Part shown: positions 45,848 through 57,400 of the stretch, piece by piece
Layout of the letters: each line of letters opens with the position of its first letter
Position numbering within the stretch: position 1 is the stretch's first letter
DNA from: Annona cherimola
Lineage: Eukaryota; Streptophyta; Magnoliopsida; Magnoliales; Annonaceae
Direction: 5' to 3'
NCBI GenBank assembly: GCA_030490835.1
Contig: CM059972.1
Location: forward strand, 91,807,137 to 91,871,136
DNA length: 64,000 nucleotides
Position numbers and translations under genes: made by a program
The notes under the pieces: generated by a model
Seen by the model: only the letters and a program-made list of their open reading frames with translations
What the model was told of the DNA's origin: nothing
Database searches by the model: none

Positions 45848-45882
45848 CTAGCCCCCCTTCACCCCCCCCCCTTTCTCCTTTT
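45848..45882 (-). other. Polypurine tract of the second Tat-like gypsy
   Basis: The minus strand is almost all purine here (runs of G10 and G6 ending in CTAG) directly before TGTAGAGG. This is the plus-strand DNA primer site expected before a 3' LTR. It also fixes the element orientation as minus, in agreement with the integrase at 48.4-49.6 kb. Confidence 0.65.
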
Positions 45883-46085
45883 TGGTTCCCCCTTTGTTTT
45901 TTTTTTCTTTTTATGCCCATTGTTACTTGTATGTCTTTGGATTTAAGTAGGAAAGAACAATTTTTGTCTGTATATGGTTTCTTTTTAAATTTAAAATTTT
46001 TGTACTATTGTTTATCAGTTACATCATGCGTCATGTCCTAATGGCCAATCATTATGGTGGTCTTGGGCGGTGTTTTGACAGCTTA

Positions 46086-46093
46086 TTATAAAG
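46086..46093 (+). promoter_or_regulatory. TATA-like box before the antisense ORF
   Basis: TTATAAAG lies 120 bases before the ATG at 46213, at a plausible distance for a promoter serving the antisense gene. Activity is not shown. Confidence 0.35.
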
Positions 46094-46212
46094 GAGGTGG
46101 CTACATTATTCTTTAGTGTCGTCTTAAGAGAAAAAGGAGTTCCATCCGTGTTTCTGCCAGTTTGTTGTGTCTTTCGTCTTCGACGAGTAGCAGATATCTG
46201 TTTTCTGTATCA

Positions 46213-47853
46213 ATGGAGAGTGAAGGAAAAGATCCTTAAATGGTAAATTCAGGCAAAGCATCCATTCGTATTAATCCACTGCAAGCCATAGTGTCAGAGT
46301 TTGCAGGGGATGAATCATAGGAATCATGAATCAGAGCTGCCTATTATCTTCTAGAGATGTATGTCTTGATTATCCCCTCTGTAACCGATAGGGTACATGA
46401 AAATAAAAAGGGATCAATAGAAATTTTTGAGGATACATTTAGGGTAGGCACGAGTTTACCAATAGATGGTTTTGCACATGAAATTCTGCATGTATACAAT
46501 ATTTGCCCGGCCCAAATGTATGGAATTGGATATTAGCTTTTGAGATGTTAGGAAAGAAGCATAGTATTTTGATGAACTAGAATATATTTTCTCAATTCAC
46601 GACATTGATGAATCCAAGGGAGTATGGTTTTTGTCACTTCACGCTTGCAGTGGGGGCGATGAAATTGATTGGAAAGGCATTGTCTGTATATAGGGGCTGG
46701 AAAGGTACATATTTCTATGTCTAGATGGTTGAGGGTGATTGAGGTGTTCCTGTGGAGTGGAACCCTAATCCTCTTGCTAAAGTAGTGCCCTTGAATGATG
46801 CCAATACATGGCCAGTGAATAAATTATCAGTGCTGTTAGAAAGGCTGGTCAGTGTTCTAAGGCAAGATATGCAAAAAGTATCGTAGGTTGTTGGGACCCA
46901 AATATTGAGTCTGTAGAAAAAAGGGCAGTTACACAGCCTACATTGAAGAAAAGGCAAGGTCTACTGACGTAAGTGGGGTGCTTATTGTTGATGAGCAGAT
47001 GGAGGTGGGGGGAGAAAGATTTGTATATATTTGGGGTAGGGAGAGATGGAGGGGAGGGTTATGTGCAAGAATTTATTCCTAAAAAGAGAGTTGTCATTAT
47101 GGAAAAGGGGGATGAGGGAAAACAATTTGAGGCCATTCCTAGGTCCGTCATGCTTGTTCCCACGTAGAAACTGAATTCTTCATCAATGCTTGATGATGAG
47201 GGCATATGTTCGAAGATATTGAGGGGGGCAATTATGCTACAGGAAGAAAAGAAAAGGGGACAATTTTGAAGAGATGTCTGAACGTTTGAAGAAAAGATAT
47301 GTTGATGGCATTGGTTCTCTTGACCTTATGGAGGCTTATCGTTGTGTTATGGTAAAGAAATTGAGTAAAGTGGAGGAGGACTTGCGAACACGGATAGGCA
47401 TTAACAATGCCCTGATGGAGTAGAAAAGAAGTGCCAAATTTAAGGAAAAATCAGTAAAGATCATGATGGATTGTGAGAAAAAAGTGTGTGCTGCTAATGC
47501 TGAGAATAAGAGGTAAAGGGATGTTGTGATGTATTGGATGACCAGCATCGCAAGCTGGAGGAAAATAATTTAACGTTGGAGGTACAGGCGAAATTGAAAG
47601 AAGAGGAGATGGATAGGTCGAAAGTGGCCTTGTCTGCTCAGAAAGAAGATCTGGCGCAAGCTTTGTTGGCTCAGAAAGAACAACCTGAGTGCAAGAGAAT
47701 AGACTTCGGGAAGAGACGTTAAAAAAAAGTTTTAATATTTGTATTGACAAAGTGTTACATGTCGATGCAGGCTTCAATGTTTCGAAAGTTGGTGGCTATG
47801 ATATTTCGGACAATGAAGGGAAGGAGGAAGACATAGGATCTGAAAATTCTTAG
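46213..47853 (+). pseudogene. Antisense ORF of Tat-like gypsy (gypsy-type transposon protein)
   Basis: From ATG 46213 the plus strand encodes, with many stops and frameshifts, KASIRINPLQAIVSEFAGDE, TSLPIDGFAHEILHVYNICP, a middle with LSVYRGWKG and NKLSVLLERLVSVLRQDM, a Glu/Lys-rich coiled coil (47390-47720, KLEENNLTLEVQAKLKEEEM) and the end FNICIDKVLHVDAGF, SKVGGYDISDNEG and stop at 47853. The N-terminal half resembles the putative gypsy-type transposon family (PF04195-like) by recalled motif. It lies between a gypsy 3' LTR and integrase, on the opposite strand to both. The relic at 9.1-11.7 kb has the same place and motifs. Role unknown. Confidence 0.6.
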
Positions 47854-47859
47854 AGTTTT

Positions 47860-48260
47860 TTTATGTGGGCAATGGGCCGTTGAATATTGTGGTAATGTTT
47901 CGTTGTGGGGCAATGGGCCCTTGGATATTGTGGTAATGTCTTATTGTAGGTACAAGGCTTGTTTCGATATCTTTTTGTTTGGATCCAATTTTTATGGAGA
48001 CTAAACATCCCTTTGTTTGGGTTATGAAACCTTTTTAATTTGATGAGGTATTTTCAACTTCTTTGTTTTGATTGTCAAACCATTTGGGTTTGATATGGCT
48101 GGGGTTACTTCAATTGGTTTAGGTCATCAAACCCTTTTTTGATTTGGTGGACTGTTGCAACCACTTTGCACAAGGAGTCGGACCATTTTGATCTAATGGG
48201 GCTGTTGTAGTCCCTTTGTAGGGGTTATTGAACCATTTGTCATGCATAAAAATGTCTTAA
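47860..48260 (+). repeat. Imperfect short repeats between antisense ORF and integrase
   Basis: A clear pair, GGGCAATGGGCC-TTG-ATATTGTGGTAATGT, lies at about 47869 and 47910. Looser units of about 50 bp follow, each with AAACC-TTT-GATTTG-TG and CTTTGTTT-GGTTAT-like text. The position matches the minisatellite at 8470-9010 in the other Tat-like element. Confidence 0.55.
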
Positions 48261-48419
48261 ATGTCGGGCATTCCATACCCTAGGAATGGGTTGCCCTTCC
48301 ATTGTTTTTTATTCATATGATCCATTGTCAAACGATTTTCGTATACAAATAGACCATCCCAGATGAGTTTTTTATATACTTTTTTTTATCAAAATGGAGG
48401 GCTAACTGGTGTTGATATA

Positions 48420-49624
48420 GGCTAAGCCTCTATCAGCATCATCTCGAATTTATTTTAAGAGATCTAGATTTTCGCTTCGTATTTGAGCATTAGTTGTTGG
48501 TGATATTTGGGAAACACGATAATTAGAATGTGCAATTTTAACAGGAAGGATTGCTTCTGTGCCGTATACAAGTTTGAAAGGGGTATGACCTGTTGTTCTT
48601 TTAGGGGTTGTGTTATAAGCCCAAATTACACTAGGCAAGACGTCTGTCCAATTTTTGTATTCTTTATCTAACCTCTTTTGTAAGACTTCTTTGAGGGTCC
48701 TATTAGTTCTTTCAACCTATCCATTACATTAGGGATATGAAACAGAAGAAGATTTGTATTGTATGTTGTTGTCAATACAAAACTCTTTAAAGTATTAATA
48801 ATCAAATTGTTTTCTATTGTCTGTGATGATGGTTTGGGGTGAGCCAAATCGCCATACTATTTAGTCCCATATAAAAGTGATAATTTGAATGGAGATGATA
48901 GAATAAAGAGCCTTAGCCTCTACCCATTTCGAAAAATAATCTATAGCAACAAATATGAATTTGAGATTTCTATGGGACGATAGGCAAAATCCTACGAAAT
49001 CTATACTCCATTGCCTAAAAGGCTAAGTTTGGAAAATGGGTTGTAGAAGGTGTTAAGGATGTGGGAGAATGGGGCATACCTTTGACATGCAATGCACTTA
49101 CGGACATAGTCTTTTGCATCTTTTTAGATGGAGGACTAGTAAAATCCTACGCAAAGGATTCGATGTGCTAATGTGCGCCATCCTAGGTGGTTACCGCAAT
49201 AACCTTAATGGAGTTCTTCCAGAATGGTAGGTACCTCAATGGGTGAGACGCATCAAAGCAATGGGGTGAAGAAAGATTTATGGTAAAGTTCTCTATCAAT
49301 AATTGTATAGGGGAATACTTATTTTCTTATGGGTTTTGCTTTTTTGTCATCGTTGGGTAAAAGGTGATCGGTGATCGATGAGGAACTATATAATGGGATC
49401 TTTTCAAGAGGGAGGGGAAGTTTCATATTATTAATTTGGCAATGGGTAATGCTTGATTGTTTCAGATGACAAATGGGTATTAATGCTTCAAATGAAGTAT
49501 TGGTAGCTAATTTTGCTAAAGTATCGGCATGTGTATTTTACTCTCGGGGTATTTTCTGAATAAAAAAATGAGGGATTTATTCGATGAGATCTTTGCAAAG
49601 TCGAATGTAAGAGACCATATCGTC
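48420..49624 (-). pseudogene. Ty3/gypsy integrase and RNase H end (second Tat-like element)
   Basis: Minus-strand translation from 49624 begins DDMVSYIRLCKDLIE, the end of the second RNase H domain. It continues through a degenerate HHCC region to the core: FRQWSIDFVGFCL, then FVAIDYFSKWVEAKAL, ITDNRKQFD (usually TDNG) and VERTNRTLKEVLQ. It closes with MPSVIWAYNTTPKRTTGHTP and LVYGTEAILPVKI at 48638-48450. The core wording is nearly the same as at 7.67-8.28 kb. Stops are numerous, although the last 62 codons are open. RT, protease and the 5' LTR are missing because the sequence is cut at 49625 by a hAT-type element. Confidence 0.78.
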
Positions 49625-49789
49625 TAGGGTGGGAATCGGGGCGGGTCGACCCGTGACCCGCCCCGACCCTATTTTATACCGAGGCGGGGCGGACCTAGTG
49701 GATCCCGATTTGCTTATACTGCTAACCCATCCCGACCCGCTGACCCGTTGCTCTGCCTGAACTCATATACGTCAGATTTGAAACCCTGA

Positions 49790-50010
49790 AAAATAAACCC
49801 AGAAACCCTAGTTTCATTCGTTCCCATCACGGCTTCCCCTGTAGCAGTCCCGCCCTCTGCTAACGCCGTCGACATCCCCTCGCCGTCTGCCGTCACCATT
49901 CTTGCTCCAGCAGCCGCCGTCGACATTCTCGCTCGAGCAGCAGAGGACCCGCAGCGGGGGTAAGAAGATTCGGTTGCAAGCAAAGACTTTTTGAAAAGGA
50001 AGGTAAGAGA
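49790..50010 (+). other. GC-rich leader-like block in the hAT element
   Basis: AAACCCTAGTTTCATTCG followed by a CpG-rich stretch and donor-like sites GGG/GTAAGAAG (near 49959) and AAG/GTAAGAG (near 50000) look like a 5' UTR and first exon. Whether it was the hAT promoter or captured host sequence is open. Confidence 0.35.
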
Positions 50011-50261
50011 TTTTCTAATGTCGACCCTTTCTTTTTACTGCTTTTTCTGATGTCGATCCTCTCCTTTTACTGTCTTTTCTAATGTCGTAATGTCTAAAGA
50101 GAAATATGCAAATGAAAGACAAAGCTGTCTAAATAAGACTCATATGTTATTAAATATATCAAGTAGATGAAGTGAGATTCCCGACGAAATTTATCAACGA
50201 TAACAGGATGGTTGAAAAGGTATGAAAATGTTGTGGTGTTGATCGTGCCTTAGTATCAACC

Positions 50262-50649
50262 TAACTCTCCCCCCTCCGAACATCAGCTGTCGGGAGCTTA
50301 GCAATGCCGATTAGCTGCGCTCCGAAGACGTCGTTGTCCTTGACGTGGAACTCGATCGACCTGGCAGGGTGGGCAAGGAGTATCAAGAAGCTCTCGTCCC
50401 AAACGGGATCCTGGGAGTTGAGGCGGATGCGCGTGCGGGCGACGGTGGCGCCGGAGAGGCAGACCTTGACGTAGGGGTCGCTGGTGACAATTTTGTGGCG
50501 GTGTTGTTGCTATTGATTGAGACGGCGGCTGTTCCTGGCGGCGTCTATGGCAGTGCGACAGGGAACGAAGCAGCGGCGGAGGTGCTGGGTGACCATGTCC
50601 ATGTTGGGGAGGAGCGGGCCTCGATAATCCGGAGGTCGAGATCACCATG
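50262..50649 (-). pseudogene. Captured phospholipase D C2-domain fragment
   Basis: The minus strand from 50649 reads HGDLDLRIIEARSSP, then with a one-base shift NMDMVTQHLRRCFVPC. After one TAG it reads HKIVTSDPYVKVCLSGATVA, RTRIRLNSQDPVWDESF, AHPARSIEFHVKDNDVFGAQ and LIGIAKLPTADV. This is the N-terminal Ca2+/lipid-binding C2 domain of plant phospholipase D (delta/beta/gamma-like wording: HGDLDL, PNMDM, TSDPYV, NSQ-PVW-E, VKDNDVFGAQ-IG). The catalytic HKD domains are absent. One frameshift and one stop disrupt about 130 codons, yet the C2 core stays open and unusually well kept. It lies inside hAT-type ends, so it is best read as a captured exon. It is not expected to encode an enzyme. Confidence 0.82.
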
Positions 50650-51130
50650 GAGAGAAAGCAGAGAAGAATAATAAGAGGAGGATTGCTTTGGCTTGCGAGT
50701 TGGGTCTGTCTCTGTCTCTCTCCCTCTTTTTCGCTTCTTCGCATGGATTCTTTCTTAGCAACTTGTACAAGAAACAGAGCGATGCGATGCGCTTGCCAGA
50801 GAGCACTCATATTCATACAATTTTTACATTCCAAACCAACCTCAACTCAAATTGCAATTCCTAGCGCAAGCGTGCAGACCTGCACGAATTTAATTTATAG
50901 CTACTAATCTAAATTGGATCACGTTTTCTTAAACTGATCAAGGCCTTTAATTTTTATGTATGATATATTTTGGTCATTAACATGTATCCACCAATGTCGT
51001 GCATGATTGTCCTTCCACTATCTGAATATGTATATATATATTTATAAAAAAGATGGTAGCCCACTGGAACCTTCTAGTCGATGCCCGTTTGTATTTTAAT
51101 TTGATGGTTTTTTTATTTTTTGATAATTGC

Positions 51131-51352
51131 AGGCTCTTCTCATGGAGTGGTATTGTGGACTCCTGCATCTCGAACGTTAGCTGCCCTGACTTCAGGTAAA
51201 ACTGTTCTCCTACTACATACTTAAACAATTGTCATTTTTAATTCTAAATGTGACATATTATTATTTTTGTTGAAGGTAAACAACAAAAGACATGGAATGA
51301 GTTCAAACAATTAGTGGTTCAATATTCAAATTGTGAACAAAATGTTGAACGA
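51131..51352 (+). other. Exon-like segments bounded by splice-site wording
   Basis: TTGCAG/GCTCTTCTC to CTTCAG/GTAAAACTG (about 51133-51195) and GAAG/GTAAACAAC to ACGAG/GTATG (about 51277-51352) have acceptor and donor wording. The second reads KTWNEFKQLVVQYSNCEQNV in one frame. I do not recognise the gene; captured exons are one option. Confidence 0.3.
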
Positions 51353-51695
51353 GGTATGTTTTATTAACTTGTTCTTATATAGGTGAATAAATATTCATGT
51401 TTTATTTAAGTACTTATGTTTTACTTTGACTGATTGGTAATAGATTGCAGTATGTAGTAGTTAAATTTAATATAGATTTGTCTTTATACTTAATAGGTTC
51501 ACGTGATTCTTAAAAATTTCTTACTTGACCCGTAGTTTTAACCCGACCCATCGTCCAGATACCGACCCTTTTCCGACCCAAATTTTGTCTCGAAACCTAG
51601 TAAAAAAAAGTAAGGGTCAAACCAGATTTTTGAAAGGTAGGGTCAAGGTTGGGCACACCCGGACCCGTCCCAACCCGCCCCGATTCCCACCCCTA

Positions 51696-53159
51696 CTTAA
51701 AATACATCATGATGTATATAATCATAGTAAATGATGGAAATAAAAGATAAATGTAAATGAAAATAATATACTTTATTTATACTATAATTGCAGTATGTCA
51801 AACATCTATTCAAATATAAATATAAATAACATAAAATATACAAAATATAAAGAAATATTGTTTAGATATTATATATATAATATATTTTATAATAAATATA
51901 AAATTAGAAATCGGATTAGGGTTCTTCGAATTTGGGTTCACTTGAATCCTAATTATATCATATTTACAAATGAGATTCCTTGGATTCAGGTTCTTCGGGC
52001 TTGAATTGTAAAAAAGCAAGTTCTAACACTATTGAAATTCAGGTTCGGCGGGCTGGGTTCAAGCTCAACTCGGCCCAAGTTGCATCTCTATCTATCATTT
52101 GATATTGAGAGGGAAAAATAAGAAAATGTTTGAGGAAATTATTTCAAAAGTTAAAAAATTGATATGATATGATAGCTTATATAAAATGTTGTAAAAAATG
52201 ATTGAAATGCAAAAGGTAATGATTCGAAATAATATGATTGGATATCAACACCCAGAAAACTTATTTTTTATTATTTTATTTTTTATATATATGTACAATA
52301 TGATATGTGATATTACAATCAAGCACATCCAAATAGGAGAGAATAAGTTTTCATTTATTCTCATGAGAGATAACAAACTTTCACTTATCTTCACAAGAGA
52401 CCAAGCTCCCACCGCAAACTTTTACCCTACATGGGGATCGAAACCACATGGGCAAGCCATATGGCCACATCCACAACCAATTCGGTATGACCTACTTGGC
52501 TTTTTATTACCTTAAGAAGGGAGTGAGGTGCAAAAGTCAACACCCGAATACCTATTTTTCTATTTTTACCTCTACATGACAATCATTTTTCATATATTTT
52601 AATACAATTACCTTATTTATTTTTTTCTTTATTTTACTTTGCTCCTATCATATTCATTCTATTCGCATCCCCTTCTCCTCCATTCTCTTTTAAACAAACA
52701 CTCCCAAAATAATATATGTAGAGGCTTGGTCAAAACCACCTCACACGTGTCCTCACCTCGTCTCTCATGTTGTCACTATCTTTCAAAAGAACCGGACCTT
52801 GCTAACAACCCACAAAATCTCCTCAAATTAGGGGATCACAACTAACAAGTTAGTTGACTTATAAAAAGAGTCCACCCCAAAGAGGACTCAAGACATCTAT
52901 CACTACGACAACTCTACTTCTTCTCAAATTCTCTGGAATTCTTATCCATATAACAATCCTACTTTCCTCTCAAAGCCGCAAACTTTTATCCATAAAAATA
53001 AGTAACCAACTCACTCTTAATGAACTATCAGGACACGGCACACAATGTAACTGACCAACTCACTTCAAATATTTAAAATTTAAAAGCCCACATACAAACA
53101 AAACCTGTTCTCTCCCGCCTAAATCAAAAAACAAAAAATGAATATTAAAAAAGGGCATA
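51696..53159. other. AT-rich relic sequence, no gene
   Basis: Degenerate text at 51900-52090 (GGGTTCAAGCTCAACTCGG, AAGTTGCATCTCTA) resembles a hAT-like MITE end. The rest has short open stretches only. Confidence 0.35.
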
Positions 53160-53194
53160 AAAGTAAAGGGAAGATGAGATGAGGGGGGGACTAG
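53160..53194 (+). other. Polypurine tract before an LTR
   Basis: AAAGTAAAGGGAAGATGAG and then GGGGGGGACTAG directly precede TGTACTAAATTTTGG. Purine-rich DNA ending at a TG start is the expected 3' LTR boundary. Confidence 0.5.
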
Positions 53195-56000
53195 TGTACT
53201 AAATTTTGGATTTTAGTGAAAAATTGAAGAAAAATTCATAACTTGCAATCCGGACGTCGGATTGAGATGAAATTTTTTATGGATGGCCAAAATATTATGA
53301 TGGACATGATAAATGGTTTAAGATGTGATAAAAATCACAAATCAAGGGTCAAGATGGAATGTCAAATGGAGATGAAAAAGGAAGCTTATCTTTTCAATTA
53401 ATTACCTTTGACTTTTATTTAAATTTAAATAATTAAAAAATAAAAAAAAAATGAAAATCAGAGCTACAGCAGGGGGTGGTTGAGATTTTGACCAAAATCA
53501 ATGGTCCATATTCATCATCATCATAAATCAAGGGCTAGGATTAAATTAGCTTAAATTAATTAATTTTAAAAATCAAAAAAATCAAGGAAAATAGGGCTAC
53601 CATAGTGAGGCTGGAGCTGCTGTAGGGTGGCTGCACATGGCTCCATGCACTTTTTTGAAATTAGAAAAAAAATACATTTATAATTTAATACCTCGAGCAA
53701 GGGGGTAAATTCCAATTTCATGAAAAATCAAACCCTATAAATAGGGCCAAGGGGTGAACGACCAAGGCACACCATTCCCAGCTCCAAGCTTGAGAAATTC
53801 AAGCATTCCCACCCCCAAGCACGTTTTTGGCCTTTAGAAAAAGAAGGAGAGAGAAAGAGCCGAGTAAGAGGAGAGTTCTCCACTTGAGGTAAGAGAATTC
53901 TTCCAAAATTTCTTTTGGATGTTAAGTAAGGTAAAACCATGCTTAGATAATGCCTAAGCATGAGAAAATAAGTATAATTATAATGCTTAATTGGAATTAT
54001 GCCAAAACATCAAAAATTTGGAGCAAAAATAGAGCATTGGGGAAGATAGCATATGATATGTGTAAATAATGCTTCAAAATTGATAAATGATAATTTGGGA
54101 TGAATGATTATGATAAATATGATGTTGGAATGATGATATATTAATCATGATTTTTGGAATTAAGGATTATGCTTAAGTGAAATTATGTTGATTTTTAGTA
54201 TATGGAGAAAATGATTTATTTAGCCAAGTTAATGATGATGAATTCAAAATTCATGAATTTTTCCATGATATTTAGCCAAGCTATGTCATAGTATTTTTTA
54301 TTTTTGGAAAAAATGTCAATTTTTGGAACCCATGAACAGTAACCTCGGGTGAACAAGAAACGTGAACAGTACCCCATGAACAGTGACCATGAATAGTAAT
54401 TTGTGAACAGAACAGTACCATGAATAGTAAAAAGAGTAAATTGGGTGGAAAAAATGAGATTAGTATTTATATCTTAAAGAATATATAGATGAAATTTTTA
54501 AAGGGATTTATAGATAAAAAATCCATATAATGAGGTAATAACCAAGTATCTCTATAAGATTAACCTTTATAGGAATGAAGTAATGAATTATTATAAAGCA
54601 TGCATGGGAAGCAATCTAAGACATGGAATGATATAGATAAAACATCATTTTTTCTTGTATAGAAAAAGGTGGAGGATACGGACTAAGGAGGTAAGCAAGC
54701 ACAACTTTGAAAATGTGATTTTATTACTTCATTGTAAGCAAGCAAACCCTTTTGAAAATATGTTTTATTCTCAAGTATTTATGAAATGTGTTTAAGGGTG
54801 GTCATTCCTATAATGTTTCAAAATGATGAATGTTTATGAGTTTTTATGAAAAGTCATGCCGGCATATTGATGTCATGTGATGTTCATGGACATGTGCACA
54901 TGTATGATGTATAATGAAGAGGCTTTGGTGGAGGTAAAAAGCGGATCAGAGGGTCCCCCTTCACTATTGCCGAGTCGTATGGGTTGTGTGCCGACGGCGT
55001 CCTCCCAAGAGGTGGAGGCAAAGGAATGTTATATGTGAATGAATGCATTGCATTTTCATACATGGATTGAAAAGGAAAGCATGGATTTGAAATGATGTTT
55101 TTAAGGGATGGTGCAAATAATTCTCTACATGAGAATGACAAGTCACCTGGTATAAGAGGTATATAATGCCGGGAAAATCAAAAGTCATACATGTAGGAGA
55201 CCATGTAGGCGTCAAGAGGAATAGAGGTTCCCCTTGATGAGGCCAAGTCGGAGAAAGCCGGCGTATTGGACCATGCTATGTGAGATGTTCCCTGGGCTAG
55301 CGTACCCGCACACGAAGGTTTGTGTCAGGAATAGAAATGAAGCATTTGTACATCCAATGTTTATGAAATAATTTTTATGAAAAAGTTTCTGTGCATTTGA
55401 TAGTTGATCACTTGGTAAGTGTCTTCTATCGAATGGAGAGGAATACATTTAAATGAAAGAAAAATGTTTGCGTATTGAGTTTCGACTCATGTTTTGTTTT
55501 CCCAACCTCAGACAGGTGTAGGGAAAGCCAAGAGATAAGGGCATGTGTTGCTAAAGGAAAAGAGAAATCTACAAATGTTAGTAGATTTTTATATGAATAG
55601 ATTCTCTAATGGGATATGATGAAAAAGGACATACGTTGTATGAAATTATAAAGTTATGAATAATATGAGAAGTTGATGATTTATGATGATATGGATGAGT
55701 CCATTATGAATGATGATGAGTATATGATTATATGATGAAAGAAAAAAAAATTTAGACGAGTTCCAATTAAGTACCCGCCGTGTGATCAGGGCAACAATCC
55801 TGAATTACGTTTACCAATCAATAAGATCTTGGAGTAAGGGCTATGTGGACATCTCGGTTCGGGGCGCCATAAATGTTGCTTCACGGCTATTAGGCACCAT
55901 GGTAAGCATGAGAGCGTAATGCCCGTTTGGTTGAGTGTTCAACCCTTGTCCTCCCCAATAGTGGAGGTATTATTTAGATCCTCCATATTGTGCGGATTAT
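53195..56000 (+). repeat. Probable long gypsy (chromovirus-like) LTR, right limit uncertain
   Basis: It begins TGTACTAAATTTTGGATTTTAGTG, contains CCGGACGTCGGATTGAG and a TATA box (CCCTATAAATAGGG near 53735), and continues with a GA-rich leader and a long AT-rich part. The wording is like Del/Tekay chromovirus LTRs of other plants, as recalled. A cluster of GAACAGTA phrases lies at 54335-54430. No internal pol region follows. The end near 56000 is approximate. Confidence 0.45.
53731..53746 (+). promoter_or_regulatory. LTR TATA box
   Basis: CCCTATAAATAGGGCC is a strong TATA box about 540 bp into the putative LTR, followed by a purine-rich leader. Confidence 0.5.
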
Positions 56001-56589
56001 GCATATACTGATCTGTAATATCAAATGACTTAATGTGTATATATACATGAATAAATAAGAAAAAGTTCAAGGAACATTAGCATTTAGCAAATTTAGTAAA
56101 AGTAGAAGGAATGTAAATTTCTCATTCTTTACGGTTAATATTTTGTTATAATGTAATATTTTAACTATCTAATTATTTTTACTTTTTAAAGTTTTTACTT
56201 CATCGTTGAAATTATTTTCTTATATTTTTCTATATAAGTACTCCATTTATTCACTTTTTCACCCATTTATATCACATCCCTATCACAATTCGGTTACAAT
56301 GCTTCCTTCGTAGCTTTTCGAGAGGACCCCACCCTGTCCCGCCCATCAAGTCATCAACTTGATACGCTGCTGGGCTGGATTTTTATTAATATCAATAGTC
56401 GTCGTCGTTGTTGTTAGATGTGCTGCACACATCTTTGAAATTCTGCACATACTAGACTTCCAGAATTCAGGTCTACGGATGTGACCACGAAGCGGTTTAT
56501 ATTTCCTTCTTTCTTCTGTTGGGATCCGAAGGTTGGTTCTCTCACGTTCAATTCCATTCTCTTATTTAATATTGTCTATAATGACGAAG
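56001..56589. other. No recognised feature
   Basis: Mixed AT-rich sequence with a GTCGTCGTCGTTGTTGTT run (56398-56416) that may be the tail of an RTE-type LINE; no coding part is seen upstream. Confidence 0.3.
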
Positions 56590-56860
56590 AGTAAAAGAGA
56601 ATAAAGTTTAATAAAACTTTTTTAAATAAAATTGATATAAAACTTTTTAAAGTAGGAAAATTGATGTGATATGATAGGAATAATTATAAAGAATAAAGTT
56701 AAAATAGATATGATAATTATAGAAAAATTATTGAAAAGTAAGATATTTTTATAAAAAGATACAAAGAAATGATTTTAAAAAGAAGATAATAGTAAAGACT
56801 AAAAATTTTTTAACTTAAAATTTTAACTTGACAGATTTTTGTGATTGTCAAACACTTATA
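56590..56860. mobile_element. Tourist-like MITE, degraded copy 2
   Basis: It shares GTGATATGATAGGA-TAAT, AAAGTTAAAAT-GATA and AAAATTTTAACTTGACA with 14723-15001, in the same order. The right end GATTGTCAAACACTTAT is a decayed form of ATTGCCAAACACACCC. The left terminus is lost. Confidence 0.5.
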
Positions 56861-57400
56861 TAAAAATTCACAATACATACAATTGCATATAGATAAACAT
56901 GACAAAATATTTAAATTTAATATATCTACAAACTAAAAAATTGGCCCCCTATTGAATCATTACTCTATAATATTAGAATCAAATAACCATTGTACAAATT
57001 TTGGATATTTATATGTAAGTTCTTATGGTCGTGAATAATTTTAAGATTCATGATTTAGATATTAAAGTGACATCCTCGATCTTGTTAGATAAAGCAATGT
57101 TACGTTGCGTTGATTTATACTTCTAAAGTGTGGGACGAAGACAATGATAGATTTGGATGAAACTTGCAATTGGTAGCCTAATTAAATAAATAATTCCAAA
57201 TGTAAATGTGCAGAATTAAAGGGTGGTTCATCATTATGGTTATTTGATTCTGCCTATACGTGCAAGATACAACTGGTTACATGCAAGGAACGCACTTTAT
57301 CATCAAACGAAGACTGATTTCATGCGGTCAACAGTCCAATTAGCTTCCCTTTTTTTTCTTTTTTAGAAAAATGTACACGTTTTTTGCCCCATTTAGATAG

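Larger units (their letters stand above)
49625..51695. mobile_element. hAT-type element with captured gene sequence (family H1)
   Basis: A 2,071-bp segment starting TAGGGTGGGAATCGGGGC and ending CCCCGATTCCCACCCCTA, which match the ends at 61661-62341. The subterminal text (GGGTCGACCCGTGACCCG; reversed right end GGGTTGGGACGGGTCC) also fits. No 8-bp duplication is seen (ATATCGTC versus CTTAAAAT), and the gypsy pol does not resume on the right, so an adjacent deletion or two-element recombination is likely. Inside are a GC-rich leader-like block (49790-49990), a phospholipase D fragment and exon-like pieces. No transposase seen. Confidence 0.65.

Noticed and set aside
50298..50834. A 178-codon minus-strand open frame rich in Pro, His and Arg
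   Set aside because: It is the wrong frame of the phospholipase D fragment; the C2 motifs are in another frame on the same strand.
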